64,000 nt of DNA, taken from Cryptomeria japonica (Eukaryota > Streptophyta > Pinopsida > Cupressales > Cupressaceae). The notes below the pieces were generated by a model that saw only the letters and a program-made list of their open reading frames with translations, ran no database searches and was not told the DNA's origin. The first letter of the stretch is position 1. The number at the start of each line of letters is the position of its first letter. The stretch is from the NCBI RefSeq assembly GCF_030272615.1, contig NC_081413.1:20249285-20313284 (forward strand), given 5' to 3'. Made by a program: the position numbers and the translations under genes. Of the stretch, positions 24,906 to 36,359 are shown in pieces.

Positions 24906-24914
24906 TGTAGAATT

Positions 24915-25282
24915 TGTTAGAAACTCCACTTATATGCTAGTATCAAATTGAGCTACATAAGGTAAAGAAATGCATGTGCTACCTACCATATTGAAAATAA
25001 ATAATTCAATGTAAAAGAGAACATAAAATTGGATAAATAAACATTTGAATTAATTCAAGAATGAGATGCACATATAGGAAGAAGGAAAGAAAATCTAGCC
25101 AGAATGATGAAAATACACTCAGAAGTCGACTCCCCTCCCACTAATAGGGAGTGGAGGTTAGTTATCTTCCCCCAAAATTTTAAGGGATGGTGAGTTAAAT
25201 ATCCATAAGTGGGACACCTAACTAAGCTAAAATTTATGTTTATATCTATTTGCATAATCCATAAAATAATATTGCATTAACA
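24915..25282 (-). mobile_element. Ty1/Copia LTR (368 bp)
   Basis: On the minus strand the interval starts TGTTAATGCAA and ends TCTAACA, giving TGTTA...TAACA termini, with the PBS just inside. It contains a hairpin-like CTCCCTATTAGTGGGAG and a TTCTTCCTATATGTGC segment of the kind found near Copia transcription starts. The second LTR was not found. Copy 4 retains only part of this LTR, up to 46528. Confidence 0.55.
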
Positions 25283-27523
25283 AACACAACCTTTCAAAAT
25301 AAAAACAAGTCCAATAATGAAAGGACACATGTTTGGGATGACTAATCAATAATCTAAATAAAACCAAAATAAAAAATTAATTAAGAACTATAAAGAGTGG
25401 AATTAGGAGTGATAAATTTTTAAAGGTCATATATATGTACAAAGTTTAGTATAAAAAAATTTGGGTCTAGGAGATTACATTTTAAATAATTTTTTGCTAT
25501 AGATTGAGTAAAAATGCTAGCAATCCATCTATTAATTACAAGTTATGAAGATGACAAAATAAATTAGAAACTTACTATAGGCGGCCTAGGGCTGTTTGAC
25601 GCCCTTGCTTTGTTATTCTTTAGCTTTGAATGAATTTTAACCTCTCCTTTATTTCAATATAATTGAAGAAAAAAATTTAACAAATGATTCCATAATTGGA
25701 AGCCACAAAAAAGAAGGCTATCATAGAAGATTTTTTAAAGGCTTATATAGCCTTAGGAAAAAATTATAAAATATAACTTATACTACAAGATTGAAGTAAT
25801 GATAATGTATTTGATTCTAATCCAGGTAGAACATGTCTGAGATATCTATCTTGTCATATTTAAATATCTAGTTTAAGTGTTATATTTTGTTGGTGTACAT
25901 TTTATTTATCAATTATTATTATATTTGTTTTATTCTTCAGCATGTTAATTATGATTTTATAAAGTAAATGAGTAAAAAAGATAATAATGACGTTTCTAGA
26001 ATAAGTTCTATTACTAAAATGTAGGGCTTTTTTCTTTTTAAGCTATTTAAATATTTATAGTGATTTTGTTATTAATATTGAATGAAAAATATTATAGCAT
26101 ATATCAAAATAGAATTTAATAACCAATATACAAAATATGTGGTAATTTAGTGAGATCTTTAAAATATTGAATTAACATAGCAAATTAAATATAATCCAAT
26201 TAGCATGGAATTCATATATAATATTTTGATTTTTTCAACATCAACTATTTTAATACTTATCTAACTCAAATCACTTGGTTCAACCACTCCCATTTCATAG
26301 TTATGGTAAACTTTAAAGGATGAATAGTTTTTTTTATTGAAAACATAACATATTATAAATGTTCCAAAGGCTTTAAATGAAAATCCAAGGGTTTAATATT
26401 TAGAAGACAATAATCAACTAGTAAACTACTGAAGGTATTCTAAACAACACTATTCATTTTTTTTTTGAGGTCTAACTTTTTTTAATGCAAATATAAATTT
26501 AAAGTACAATATTTGTCATAATGAATTATAAATGGAGCTCAAATATGTTGACATAAAATGAATTTGAGCAATACATGACTATTTCAATAGGCCAATACCA
26601 CTCACTTAAGAATCTAGGGCACTAATATAACGGTGAGATATATAATAGTTAAAAGCATATATTAGTCTCCTATCTATGAGGGAATTCGATAAACTAATAC
26701 ATTTATAATCATGTTTAGAATTGATCTCAATTTGGTTTCAACACCTCTAGAAAATTATTTGTTTTGGAGGCCCCTTGAGACATTACAAAGTGACGATTTT
26801 ATCTTTTGATTAAATTTTTAGAATTTGATATAATTATTTTAAAAAGATTATTAAAGATATATAAAACAATTGTATAACATCTGTACATAATGCATATGTT
26901 AATGTCAAGTTGATTCTATGCCATTACAATGAGGCAAGGACATTATAGCTTTCCTACAAGATTATGGTCTCATTGATATAATAATAATAGATTAGAGGTT
27001 GTCTTATTATTCAAAACCCTACAATATAATTTTAGAGATTTCTTAATTAAGTTAGCTCATCATGGATCATTTTAAATTTTGAAGTTGGACATATTGGAAT
27101 TTGGAAATAAACCAATAATTTCTATAGACCGTGAAAATCTAATCTCTCTTATCAAATTTATGATTATAAAATTGACCGAGGACAATGAATATATAAGATT
27201 TTATATTAGATTTAGAACTTTAAATTATCTGAAAGTGGTTTCGTGTTATATGTATATCTTTGTCAATTTGCACACTACAGGAACATTTATTAGAGTATAC
27301 ATCAATGAGAATTTAAAAATTGTCCATCCATAATAAATAAATATGATATCTCAAAAATGAATTATAAAATGAATTTTAGAGTAGTACAATTTAATGCAGT
27401 GAAGGAATTGTTTGAGTATACATCAATCAGAATTAAAAAAATGCCCAAATGAATTCAATAATTGGAGGCATTGCCCGTCCAGAGTATTACATTTCTCACA
27501 GAATTTGGAGAAAGGGTGGCTAC
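25283..27523. other. AT-rich intergenic DNA
   Basis: I see no supported gene, RNA or intact element. The region is strongly AT-rich with short frames only. A near repeat (GTATACATCAAT, then GAATTnAAAAA) occurs at about 27295 and 27417. A TTTATT at about 27285, AATAAA on the minus strand, could serve as a poly(A) signal for the gene ending at 27524; this is inference. Confidence 0.5.
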
Positions 27524-28459
27524 TTATACTATCCTACCAAACCAGCCATAAGGACATCCACAAAGTAGTGCATCAGAAGGAAGAATGATATTTTTTGTGG
27601 CAGTTGACAAGCATCTGCTTACGTCAGACTTCTCAATATCTAGATGAATGCAAGACATCAAATTACCAATAAAGGCTGTTTGGTTTCGATGTGAAACCCT
27701 CCCACTGCCCTCCTTCCTTTTCTCCTCACTTTCCTTTCTCGTCACTTGCTCTTCCCTTATACCTCCATATTCTTTCAGTACTTGGGTATTTTTTCTTCCA
27801 ATCTCTTCCAACACTTCGACAGCATTCTTAAGTTTAATCTTTTTTGCATTCAATTCTGTAATATTTCCATCTTTTGTTTGAATTAATGACTTTTTACTAG
27901 ATATGTCCTTTTGTAATTGTTGGTTTTCTTGATAAAGTTGAAGGGCTTCTCGTTTCACTGTTCTGTTCTCTATAACCGGATCTTCCATCACTTTATCACT
28001 GGTTTCTGATAGAGATGTGAGTAATTGCCTCTACTCTGTTTCTGAATCGAGCATATCATCAGCGGGAACTTGTTTGTAATCATTAGCCCACATACCCAAC
28101 TTGCTTTGAAGCTCATGGACTTGTTGTTTCAATGAACCATTTTCTTGGAGCAAAGCCTCCTCCCTACTTTCTGACGTAGATCTAAGTGAGTTCCTCTCAT
28201 TTTTCACTGAATCAAACCTATGATTATAATTTTCCAATTTCAATTTCTGAGATTCATTTTCATTTGTAAGTTCTTCATATTTCATGCTCAAATGTGTATG
28301 TTCATGGGTGATCATTCGCACTTGAGTTTGCAAGGCCTCCACTGTGTTTGCATTGCTCTCTGAGAGAGAGATTAGACTCCTTGTTTCATCTTCCATAGAG
28401 CTTAGTATATCATTATAATCTCCCAGCTGTGCCTTCAAAAATTCGCATTCAATGCACAG
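27524..28459 (-). pseudogene. 3' continuation of the coiled-coil gene beyond two in-frame stops
   Basis: This continues the frame of the 1,220-codon gene without any shift. A TAA at 28460-28462 and a TAG at 28031-28033 are the only breaks. Between them lie about 142 codons of heptad-rich sequence (SSMEDETRSLISLSESNANT, then YEELTNENESQKLKLENYN). After the second stop come about 165 codons: a coiled coil (LYQENQQLQKDISSKKS), a basic/acidic stretch (REEQVTRKESEEKRKEGSGR) and a short non-coiled end (ALLCGCPYGWFGRIV). The 5' repeats with the conserved Trp are not found here. Either the gene is a pseudogene, or the protein ends at 28460 and this is decaying former coding sequence, or the stops are read through or edited. 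The preserved frame argues for recent loss. Confidence 0.6.
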
Positions 28460-31400
28460 TTATACATATTCTTGGCTCAAAATCATTCCTTCATTAGTCA
28501 TCAAATCGAGCTTATTTTGTAAACCTGCAACAGAGTCTTCGAAGTTTGCCTTACAAGCTTCCCACAAGCGGCAATCTTCTCTCATCTGTGCATGCAATTC
28601 CATATTCGTATCTTTGCATTCTCTCAGTTTGTTTTCCAACTCATCTTTTTCATCTGTTAAATGGGCCCACAGAAGTTTATATTCCTTGCTCAATACCCCT
28701 TTCTCAGACTGCAGACCTGCAACTTTTCTTTCCAAATCAGACTTATTAGTAACCCACAACCTCTCGTCTTCTTCAATTTTTTTATTTAATTCCGCAATCC
28801 TATCATTGCAGTCTTTCAACTTATTTCCTAACCAATTATTCTCTTCTCTTAGCACATTACACAATTCTTGGTCTTTCTCTCTCAAAATGTTTGTTTCATC
28901 AAGCTTATTTTGTAGCCGTATAAAAGACTTTTCCAACTCATATTTTTCATGTTCTGATTGGGAGCACAAATCCTCATGCTTATGGCTTAACATTCTCGCT
29001 TCATTAAGCTCATTTTGCAGTTTTGCAATTGTAACTTCAAATTCTCCCTTAGAAGTATTCCACATGTGCTTATCTTCAGCCAATTTTTCCTTTAATTGTT
29101 TAATTTCATTAATGGATTTATTAAAATTATTTTGTAGCCTTGCAGCAGAGTTTTCAAATTTTGCCTTACAAGCTTCCCACAAGCGGCAATCTTCTCTCAT
29201 CTGTGCATGCAATTCCTTATTCCTATCGTTGCATTCTTTCAGTTTTTCTTCCAACTCATATTTTTCATCTCTTAAATGGGCCCACAGAGCTTTATATTCC
29301 TGGATCAATGTCTCTTTCTCATACTGCACAACTGCAACTCTGCTTTCCAAATCCTCCTTATTACAAACCCACAATAGCTGGTCTTCTTTAATTTTTGTAT
29401 TTAATTTCCCAATACTGTCATTGCATTGTTTCAACTTATTTCCTATCCGATTGTTTTCTTCTCTGAGCACCTTACACAGCTCTTGGTCTTTCACTGTCAA
29501 AATCTTTGTTTCATCAACTTCATTTTGTAGCCCTATAAGAGTCTTTTCCAAATCATTTTTTTCTTGTTCTGATTGAGACCACAAATCTTCATGCTTCTGG
29601 CTTAGCATCCTCGCTTCGTTGAGCTCATTTTGCAGTTTTGCAATTGTAATTTCAAATTCTCTCTTATAACTATCCCACTTGTGCCTATCTTCAGCCAATT
29701 TTTCCTTTAATTGCTGAATTTCATTAATAGATTGATTAAAATTATTTTCCAACTCAGTTTTTTCCTGTTCTGACTGAGACCACGAATCTTCATGCTTCTG
29801 GCTTAACATTCTCGCTTCATTAAGCTCATTTTGCAGTTTTGCAAATGTAACTTCAAATTCTCGCTTAGATATATCCCACAAGTGCCCTTCTTCAGCTATT
29901 TTATCCTTTAATTGTTTAGCTTCATTGATGGATTGATGAAAATTAGTTTCCATCTCTCTTTTTTCTCTACTTATTTCATTGTATAAGACTTGATTATTGT
30001 GGGCCAGAATCTTTGTTTCATTAAGCTTTTTCTGCAGCTTTATTGCTGTACCTTCTAAATTCGCCTTACAAGTATCCCAAAGCCAACCGTTTTCAGTCAT
30101 TTTGGCATGTAATTCCTCATTCGTATCATCCAAGTCTTTCAACTCGTCTTCCAATTTTGTTTTCTCATGCCTTAGTTGAATGCATGCTTCTTCATGTTTC
30201 AGGCTCAACAATCTTGTTTCTTTGAGCTCATTTTGCAGCCCTGCAACAGTGGCTTCCAACTCTGTCTCAGAAGAATCCCACAAGAACCCACGTTCAGCCA
30301 ATTTTGCCTTCAATTCTTCAGTCTCATCATTGCATTCTGTTACCTTATTTTGCATTTCGTTCTTTTCTTTCATTAATTCAGAGCGCAATTCTTCATGTTT
30401 CTTAATCAAAATTCTTGCTTCATTAAGATCACCTTCGAGCTGTAAAACTTTTTCTTCCAAATCAGTTTTTGCTCGTCTCAGCTCACTGCACAGTTCTTCA
30501 CGTCCTTGGCTGAATACCCTTGCTTCATTAAGCTCATTTTGTAGCTCTGAAACCTGTTTTTCCAACTTCTCCTGACAAGAATCCCACAACAGCTTATCTT
30601 CAGTAATCTTTGCATTCAATTTCTTAGTAGTATCATTGATTTTTATGAACTTATTTTCCATCTCAATTTTTTCTTGCCTCAATTTAGTCAACAATTCTTG
30701 GTGTTTCTGGCTAGATTTTCTTTCGTCAAGGATCTCATTTTGCAGCTGTGCAACTTTTCCTTTCAAATTCGCCCTACATGAATCCCACAATCCCTTATCC
30801 TCAGCCATCTTTGCTCTTAATTTCATAGCACCATCATTGCATTTTTTCAATTCATTTTTGTCATTTCTGTAGCTAGTGTACAAGTCCTCATGTTTCTGGC
30901 TCAATTCATTTCTTTCCTTCACTACAGTGTCAAGCTTAGTTTGTACCTCCACAATTGTCGCTTCCAGTTTTGTCTTGGAAGCATCCCACAAGCTCCTATC
31001 TTCAGTCATTTTATCTTGTAACTCCCTAATCACATCATTGGATTTTTTCAAATCATTTTCCAGCTCGTTTTTTCCCTGCCCTAACTCTGAAATTGTACTT
31101 TTCATCTTTTTCTCATAAGAAATCCACATGTTTTTATCTGAAGTGATTGTTTCAAGCAATTTGTTATTGGCATCATCACACATTATCAATTTGTTTTTCA
31201 ACCCATCTATTTCTTTTCTATCATTGGTGATTGTAGTCAGTAAACGTTCATTCAGGCTTTTCGAATTTGTCATCTCATTCTGCAGCTCCGCGACTTTTCC
31301 TTCCAAATTCACCCTATATGAATCCCACAATCCCTGATTCTCAGTCATCTTTGCTTTTAATTTCATATTAGCACCACCATTGCATTTTTTCCACCCTTTT

Positions 31401-32122
31401 TTTTCATTTCTGTAGCTACCGCATAAGTCCTTATGTTTCTGACTCAATACATTTCTTTCCTGCACTACAGAATCAAGCTTATTTTCTACCTCCACAATTG
31501 TTCCTTCCAATTTTGTTTTGGAAGCATCCCACAAGCTCCTATCCTCGGTCACTTTATTTTGTAATTCCTTAATCACATCATTGGATTTTTTCAAATTAGT
31601 TTCCAGCTCATTTTTTTCCTTCCCTAATTGAGCACACAATTTTCCAAGATTCTCACTCAATTGTTTTGTTTGATCAAGCTCACTTTTAAGCCCTTGTAAT
31701 TCCTGAATTACATCACTACTTTCTTTCAACCTATTTTCCAACAGACTTTTTTCTCGTCCCAATTGACTGAACAACATTTCATGATTCTCACTCAAATTTC
31801 TGGCTTCTTTGAGCTTATATTCTAACTCTGAAATTGTACCTTTCATATCCTTTTCACAAGAAATCCACTTGTTTTTATCTGACGTCACTGTTTCAAGCAA
31901 TTTGTTATTGGCATCATCACACAATCTCAATTTGTTTTTCAACCCGTCTATTTCTTTTCTATCATTGGTAATTGTAGTCAGTAAATGTTCATTCAGTCTT
32001 TTCAAATTTGTCACCTCATCACTTTTGCTCGCTTCTGTGCCATCTTTTGCATTTACTGTTATCGGTGTGTGTTGGCTAAAACCCTGCAAATTTGTTGTAC
32101 AATCGCCTTTATTAGTTACCAT
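28460..32122 (-). CDS. Long internally repeated coiled-coil protein, 1,220 aa
   Basis: An open frame of 1,220 codons starts at ATG 32122, with an in-frame TAA seven codons upstream. After about 35 residues of non-coiled N terminus the whole protein is charged and heptad-like. It is built from units of about 64-67 residues with the pattern LWD-S-K...LE...LQNELNEAR.LSQKHE...EK.ELE.....ND...L..KM.ED. The Trp in (L/K/M)W marks each unit. Larger duplications overlay this: LLTTITNDRKEIDGLKNKL occurs at residues about 47 and 294, and a 205-residue block beginning LWEACKA repeats near the C end. No signal peptide, membrane segment or enzymatic motif is visible. I do not recognise the family; plant coiled-coil proteins of this look often tether vesicles, membranes or cytoskeleton, but nothing here decides that. 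It is the only sizeable frame in the window unlike a transposon. The frame stops in front of a continuation of the same frame. Confidence 0.65.
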   Translation of the reverse strand: MVTNKGDCTTNLQGFSQHTPITVNAKDGTEASKSDEVTNLKRLNEHLLTTITNDRKEIDGLKNKLRLCDDANNKLLETVTSDKNKWISCEKDMKGTISELEYKLKEARNLSENHEMLFSQLGREKSLLENRLKESSDVIQELQGLKSELDQTKQLSENLGKLCAQLGKEKNELETNLKKSNDVIKELQNKVTEDRSLWDASKTKLEGTIVEVENKLDSVVQERNVLSQKHKDLCGSYRNEKKGWKKCNGGANMKLKAKMTENQGLWDSYRVNLEGKVAELQNEMTNSKSLNERLLTTITNDRKEIDGLKNKLIMCDDANNKLLETITSDKNMWISYEKKMKSTISELGQGKNELENDLKKSNDVIRELQDKMTEDRSLWDASKTKLEATIVEVQTKLDTVVKERNELSQKHEDLYTSYRNDKNELKKCNDGAMKLRAKMAEDKGLWDSCRANLKGKVAQLQNEILDERKSSQKHQELLTKLRQEKIEMENKFIKINDTTKKLNAKITEDKLLWDSCQEKLEKQVSELQNELNEARVFSQGREELCSELRRAKTDLEEKVLQLEGDLNEARILIKKHEELRSELMKEKNEMQNKVTECNDETEELKAKLAERGFLWDSSETELEATVAGLQNELKETRLLSLKHEEACIQLRHEKTKLEDELKDLDDTNEELHAKMTENGWLWDTCKANLEGTAIKLQKKLNETKILAHNNQVLYNEISREKREMETNFHQSINEAKQLKDKIAEEGHLWDISKREFEVTFAKLQNELNEARMLSQKHEDSWSQSEQEKTELENNFNQSINEIQQLKEKLAEDRHKWDSYKREFEITIAKLQNELNEARMLSQKHEDLWSQSEQEKNDLEKTLIGLQNEVDETKILTVKDQELCKVLREENNRIGNKLKQCNDSIGKLNTKIKEDQLLWVCNKEDLESRVAVVQYEKETLIQEYKALWAHLRDEKYELEEKLKECNDRNKELHAQMREDCRLWEACKAKFENSAARLQNNFNKSINEIKQLKEKLAEDKHMWNTSKGEFEVTIAKLQNELNEARMLSHKHEDLCSQSEHEKYELEKSFIRLQNKLDETNILREKDQELCNVLREENNWLGNKLKDCNDRIAELNKKIEEDERLWVTNKSDLERKVAGLQSEKGVLSKEYKLLWAHLTDEKDELENKLRECKDTNMELHAQMREDCRLWEACKANFEDSVAGLQNKLDLMTNEGMILSQEYV

Positions 32123-33413
32123 GTTAACTTTTGCACTTGTTTAATTTGCTCGAAAGTTGAGATTTTACCTGCTTGTTACTGCTCTTTGACTTCATTCCCT
32201 TTCCCCTGGTCATATTTCTCTAACTCCTACAAACCCAATCAAAGCACTTGTGATTTTCAAGACAAATGATATGAATTAATAGAGTTTGTAAACAATTATC
32301 GACTAATATTTTAATTGTAAATATTGCACAAAATTTCAACAGCTACTTGTCGAGAAGTTGTCTGTGTTACATTTAACATGTAGTAAAATGTTACCTATAT
32401 AATTTTTATAATTTTGATTGTATATATGAAGCCACAATTGATGGAATTTTGAAACACATACCTAAATGTGATACTGCGCTCCAAAATTCTTTGGAAAAAA
32501 ATGTTCTGCCAAGAATGGAAGTCTGCAAATTATAATCACTTCACCAACAAGTTAGATAGATGGATGCTTGTCAACAAAGAAATTGAGGATCTATATAATT
32601 AGCAATTGCAGGTCTTGAGAGAAGGGTTGCGTCCCTTCCATTGAAAACTGATTCGCCACGCAAACTTTTACAAAAATTAAAATTCTAGCAAGCAATTTGA
32701 AATTATAAGACTTATAATTAATTTCTGTTTGCAATTATTAATTATTTCTTATTATTATGATGCCGAGAGGCGTTTTCTACATCTGCAGCACGTATTGACA
32801 ATCAGAAATACATGGAAATGCAGTATGGAAGTCAAAAAATATGTAACGTATGGAAGCAAATGGAGCGATCAGGAATAGTGCATTTCGACTGAGAGAGAGA
32901 GTTTTTACATAATTTTCCCAAAATATAAATATATATAATTTAAAAATGACTCCTCCAGCAAAATTTTATAATATATTCATTAAATTGGAGATGCCAGAAG
33001 GAGAGCATCATTAAAAATATCCATGACATGGAGTTTCATAAAACAGAAGCTCTGCCTCTTTCTTCATCTTCTCCTAATGATCCAGATATTGCAGCCGCCA
33101 CTATTTGAAATCCAAATCCATCTTGCTAATCACTAGGCAACTTGACACTGCTAAAATGTCAAGAGAATTGTCCTTGCTTCATCCCTCTTGAATTCTCCAA
33201 CTCTCTTAGTTTTTCTTGACTTTGTACTTAAATGATGTCCCTAAAGAGTTGTTACTATGCTTGGATCAACCTACCTAGTAAGATAGTCCTTCAATTGTCT
33301 AATACGATTGATTTCATTTGTATCTAGTATTACATTACCTAAAACCTTGTTACTATTTTTTAAAATACCCTTGAGCTACTTATGCTGTCTCAGCCTTGAA
33401 ATATTTATTGTTA
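32123..33413. other. Upstream region of the coiled-coil gene, no other gene seen
   Basis: This AT-rich DNA would contain the promoter and 5' leader of the minus-strand coiled-coil gene. On the minus strand a CAGGTAAAA word at about 32162-32170 could be a splice donor, preceded by a short open stretch beginning MTRGKG. I could not find an acceptor that joins it in frame, so no exon is called. Nothing else is supported. Confidence 0.4.
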
Positions 33414-34330
33414 TGTAGTGTCGCAAATTGCACCCCATGTAATTCTATGCTACATAAGAGCCTCCGCTTTATACTGATTGGAGATCTTCTTCATCTCCTT
33501 GTCCATTTGTCCATCTCAATTGACCCATTGGCCTTCGCCTTGCCCCTTTCTAACCCTGTCGACTATTTGACTCATAGAAACTAGCGCGTTGTGGAGACGT
33601 CCGTATGTCGCACTAGCATCTCACGAATCTACCAATTTGAATGTGGTCATTTGAGCATTACACCTATGCCTAGAAGATGCCTATAACACCTCTCCACAAT
33701 CATTGACTTTCGTTTTCATCCCAACATGTTAATCTTTGCTTTTGAAGCTCATTTGGTCTGTGTAGTTGCCTCTCTAGCTCTCTCCCTAGAATGAAATTGG
33801 ATTCATGCTTGTTCATTGTCTCATTTCGAAGCTCTCTTTGACTGTGTCCTTGGCTCTCACATATTGCTGCCATTGTCATTCTTTGAGGAAGACCGACTTC
33901 TTCTTCTTCATCATCCAACAGGCTTCTTGCTTTGCATGTGGAAGGGGAGTCTTCTTCTTCCTCTATCTTTTGCTATCTCCATAGAATATTCGTTGACATA
34001 TTGTTGTTGTATCTTTTATCTATAATCTTAACTATCTTTTCATCTATCTATCTTGGTTATCCATGGAGGTGGAAACACCAAAGAGGGGGTCTAGCTATGG
34101 CAGGCCTCTAAAAACACAACCACAACTTTTTAGTCCTTGTTCCTCTTGTGTGCAGGTTGCCAAGTAGCTTTGGGGAGATTGGTCAAGACTTCAAGCGTGG
34201 CCAGACCATGAGACTACATTTCTTCCCTTTTTTCTTTTTATTATTTCAATAATAATCATATTTTGTTATCATATCAATATTTGCTTAGTTTTTGTTATTT
34301 GGGCACATTTCCCGTCACAGTTTGCTCTTT
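33414..34330 (+). mobile_element. LTR-like sequence, possibly a solo or truncated Gypsy LTR
   Basis: The plus strand at 33414 begins TGTAGTGTCGCAAATTGCAC. Its first nine bases are identical to the element A LTR start (TGTAGTGTCATAAAC). The following 900 bp are less AT-rich than the surroundings and contain no convincing protein. No second LTR, clear PBS or end could be fixed; the right boundary is a guess. Confidence 0.3.
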
Positions 34331-35604
34331 GTACGAACTCTCTGACTCTGTTCATACAAGATGTCGGTGCACCGTGTTTTCATCTTAGAACCGCATGTGC
34401 GTCCTCAGATAGAGTGACTAGAGGGCCTCTGTGACATTTTTATGGGAAGAACTACATCTAATGGTAATTCAATGAATATTTGTCGAAGGAATTTGGTAAC
34501 AAATTGCTTAAATCACTTTGCGAGTGAAGCCATGCTCATGCACTAGAAATTGTTTAAAGGAGTAACACTCTATAGATTAGTGAATTTTGAACCTATTTAA
34601 GAAAATAATAATGCTAATAACAACCTGAAGCCTTGTAACAAATGCATAATTACAATACTTGACTCTCTTAAAAACCATATAACATTTTAAAGAAATAAAC
34701 AAATGTCTATGTTTCATATTTTGATTAACATATAAGCTCTTTAAAAAAATCCCTAATTTTTAATTTTTTTTTCAACTAAGAAGGTGGGGGTCCCTCATAG
34801 TTGAAAGGTTTAATCCACATAACAAAGTAACTTTGTGATAGTATAGAGCTAAGTCAAGCACATGCATTGAAAGAGTCGCCACTGCTTTGATCGAAATAAA
34901 TGAAGGTTAGAAAGAAATATCAGAAAGGGACCGAAATATTAAATGCACTCGGAGCTGTATGGAATGCCAACAACTTTCACGTTTACTTTTTAAAGGATTT
35001 TCTAATCTGCATCTCATATATAGACTAACAAAGGAGTGGCCATGACTAAATTGTTGATGATCACAATTGTTGACCACTACTTCTTTTTTTAACCGTCTTT
35101 TGAGGTCAACTTTGTTTCTTTTCAATGTGGTGCAAGGCAGCGTTGGGAATAATAGCAAGTCAAGTGATAGTGAAGGTTTTCTGTTCAACTAAATTACACT
35201 GGCAAAGACGTCTTGACTCTTCTCACACACACCCACTCTTCAGGTTTCAATTGGACATTCCAGATGGACTATATAGTGACCTAATCAAATACAAGTTGAA
35301 AATTATATAGCCTCCTATATAAACTAAGGCAGCTCTTAAATCCTTGTGTGACACGGTGAGTAAGAGCCATGGTAAAATCTATGAATAAATAACTGAATAT
35401 TACAATTGTCTTGTCATCTCTACGAACAATTCATCTATTTAATATTTTCCTACTTTGACATTGATATATAACTAACCATCAAGACTAATTCAAATGTTCA
35501 TAAGTTCAACTAAACGTCGACAACATTCACAAAATGACCACCATTTTCATCACAACGCTCTCATCCTCCCACCACGTTCATTTGTACAAGATAAAAGAAA
35601 TCAA
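34331..35604. other. Intergenic DNA without supported features
   Basis: The base composition is mixed. Short frames on both strands have no recognisable motif. An inverted relation between CTCCCACCACG (about 35571) and CGTGGTGGGAG (about 4009) hints at old element A leader sequence, but it is too short to call. Confidence 0.4.
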
Positions 35605-36344
35605 ACCCCTACAACCTACATGCATAAAAGAGAGGGAAACGGGTTTGGATTGGGGGTTTGCCTTTAGGTAAAACCCCAGTTTTGAAATTAACGAGGTAAT
35701 GAAAGAAAGTAATTGCAAGTAGCTGTAAATGAAAGACTGAATTGTAAATCACCTCAAGGGAGGTTGTGATAGAAATGCTGATATAAATTCTTGTGTGGAA
35801 ATTGAATGTTGGAATCAATATCCTCTTCAATGGTTGAATCCTTGACTTGAATGCAACACCTAGCCTTGAAGGGAGACTTTAGAATGCTCAATAATAGAAA
35901 AGAATGCTTGAAGGATCTAGAATGCTTGATCGCTTGTGCACCTTGAATCTATCCAGCTTCGACCTATCCAACTTATGAAAATGAGAGGACGAGTGCCCCT
36001 TAAATATATGTTAGTGGATTTGATTTTTGTCACAGGCCGACATCGGGGTAGTTTCCCGCCCAATGCACAACCAACAATGCAACCCTAGGAAGGGTCCTTC
36101 CCCAAAATATGGCAAGGACAAGGGTGCCACACCCCTATCCAAGAGGGGAGAGTGGTGCCACACCAATATCCTACCCCTTCCTCTAGGGAAGAGTGTGGAT
36201 GGGGTGATGAAGAGGCCAAGAAAGAAGCTGTTATGAGGGCTGAGCAATCTCCCCTCTCCGATCAGGCTAAAGGATTCAATCTTGCGTGCATGAGGACCCT
36301 AATGCAATCAAAAATTTGTAGGGTCACAAGTTTATGACACTACA
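35605..36344 (-). mobile_element. Element A 3' LTR, copy 4
   Basis: On the minus strand it starts TGTAGTGTCATAAACTTG at 36344, next to the polypurine tract, and runs to about 35605, where similarity to the LTR fragment at 4103-4640 ends. That makes about 740 bp, the longest element A LTR in the window. The lower boundary is defined only by loss of similarity. Confidence 0.65.
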
Positions 36345-36359
36345 TTTAGCCCCCACTTT
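36345..36359 (-). other. Polypurine tract of element A, copy 4
   Basis: The minus strand reads AAAGTGGGGGCTAAA directly upstream of the LTR start. It is identical to the tract at 15000. Confidence 0.75.

Noticed and set aside
24716-24910. Plus-strand 64-codon frame MAPLKDQPLRYYIHANTPKK
   Set aside because: It lies in the Copia leader next to the PBS, and the copy at 46111 only reflects duplication. There is no family resemblance.
28452-29576. Plus-strand 374-codon frame opposite the coiled-coil gene
   Set aside because: It mirrors the repeated coiled-coil coding sequence. Its Ser/Phe/Leu-rich content is the expected antisense of Lys/Glu/Asn-rich heptads.
33700-34025. Short frames with DDEEEEVG or LLLPLSF stretches near 33.8 kb
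   Set aside because: They are low-complexity products of CTTCTTCTT-type sequence within an LTR-like region.
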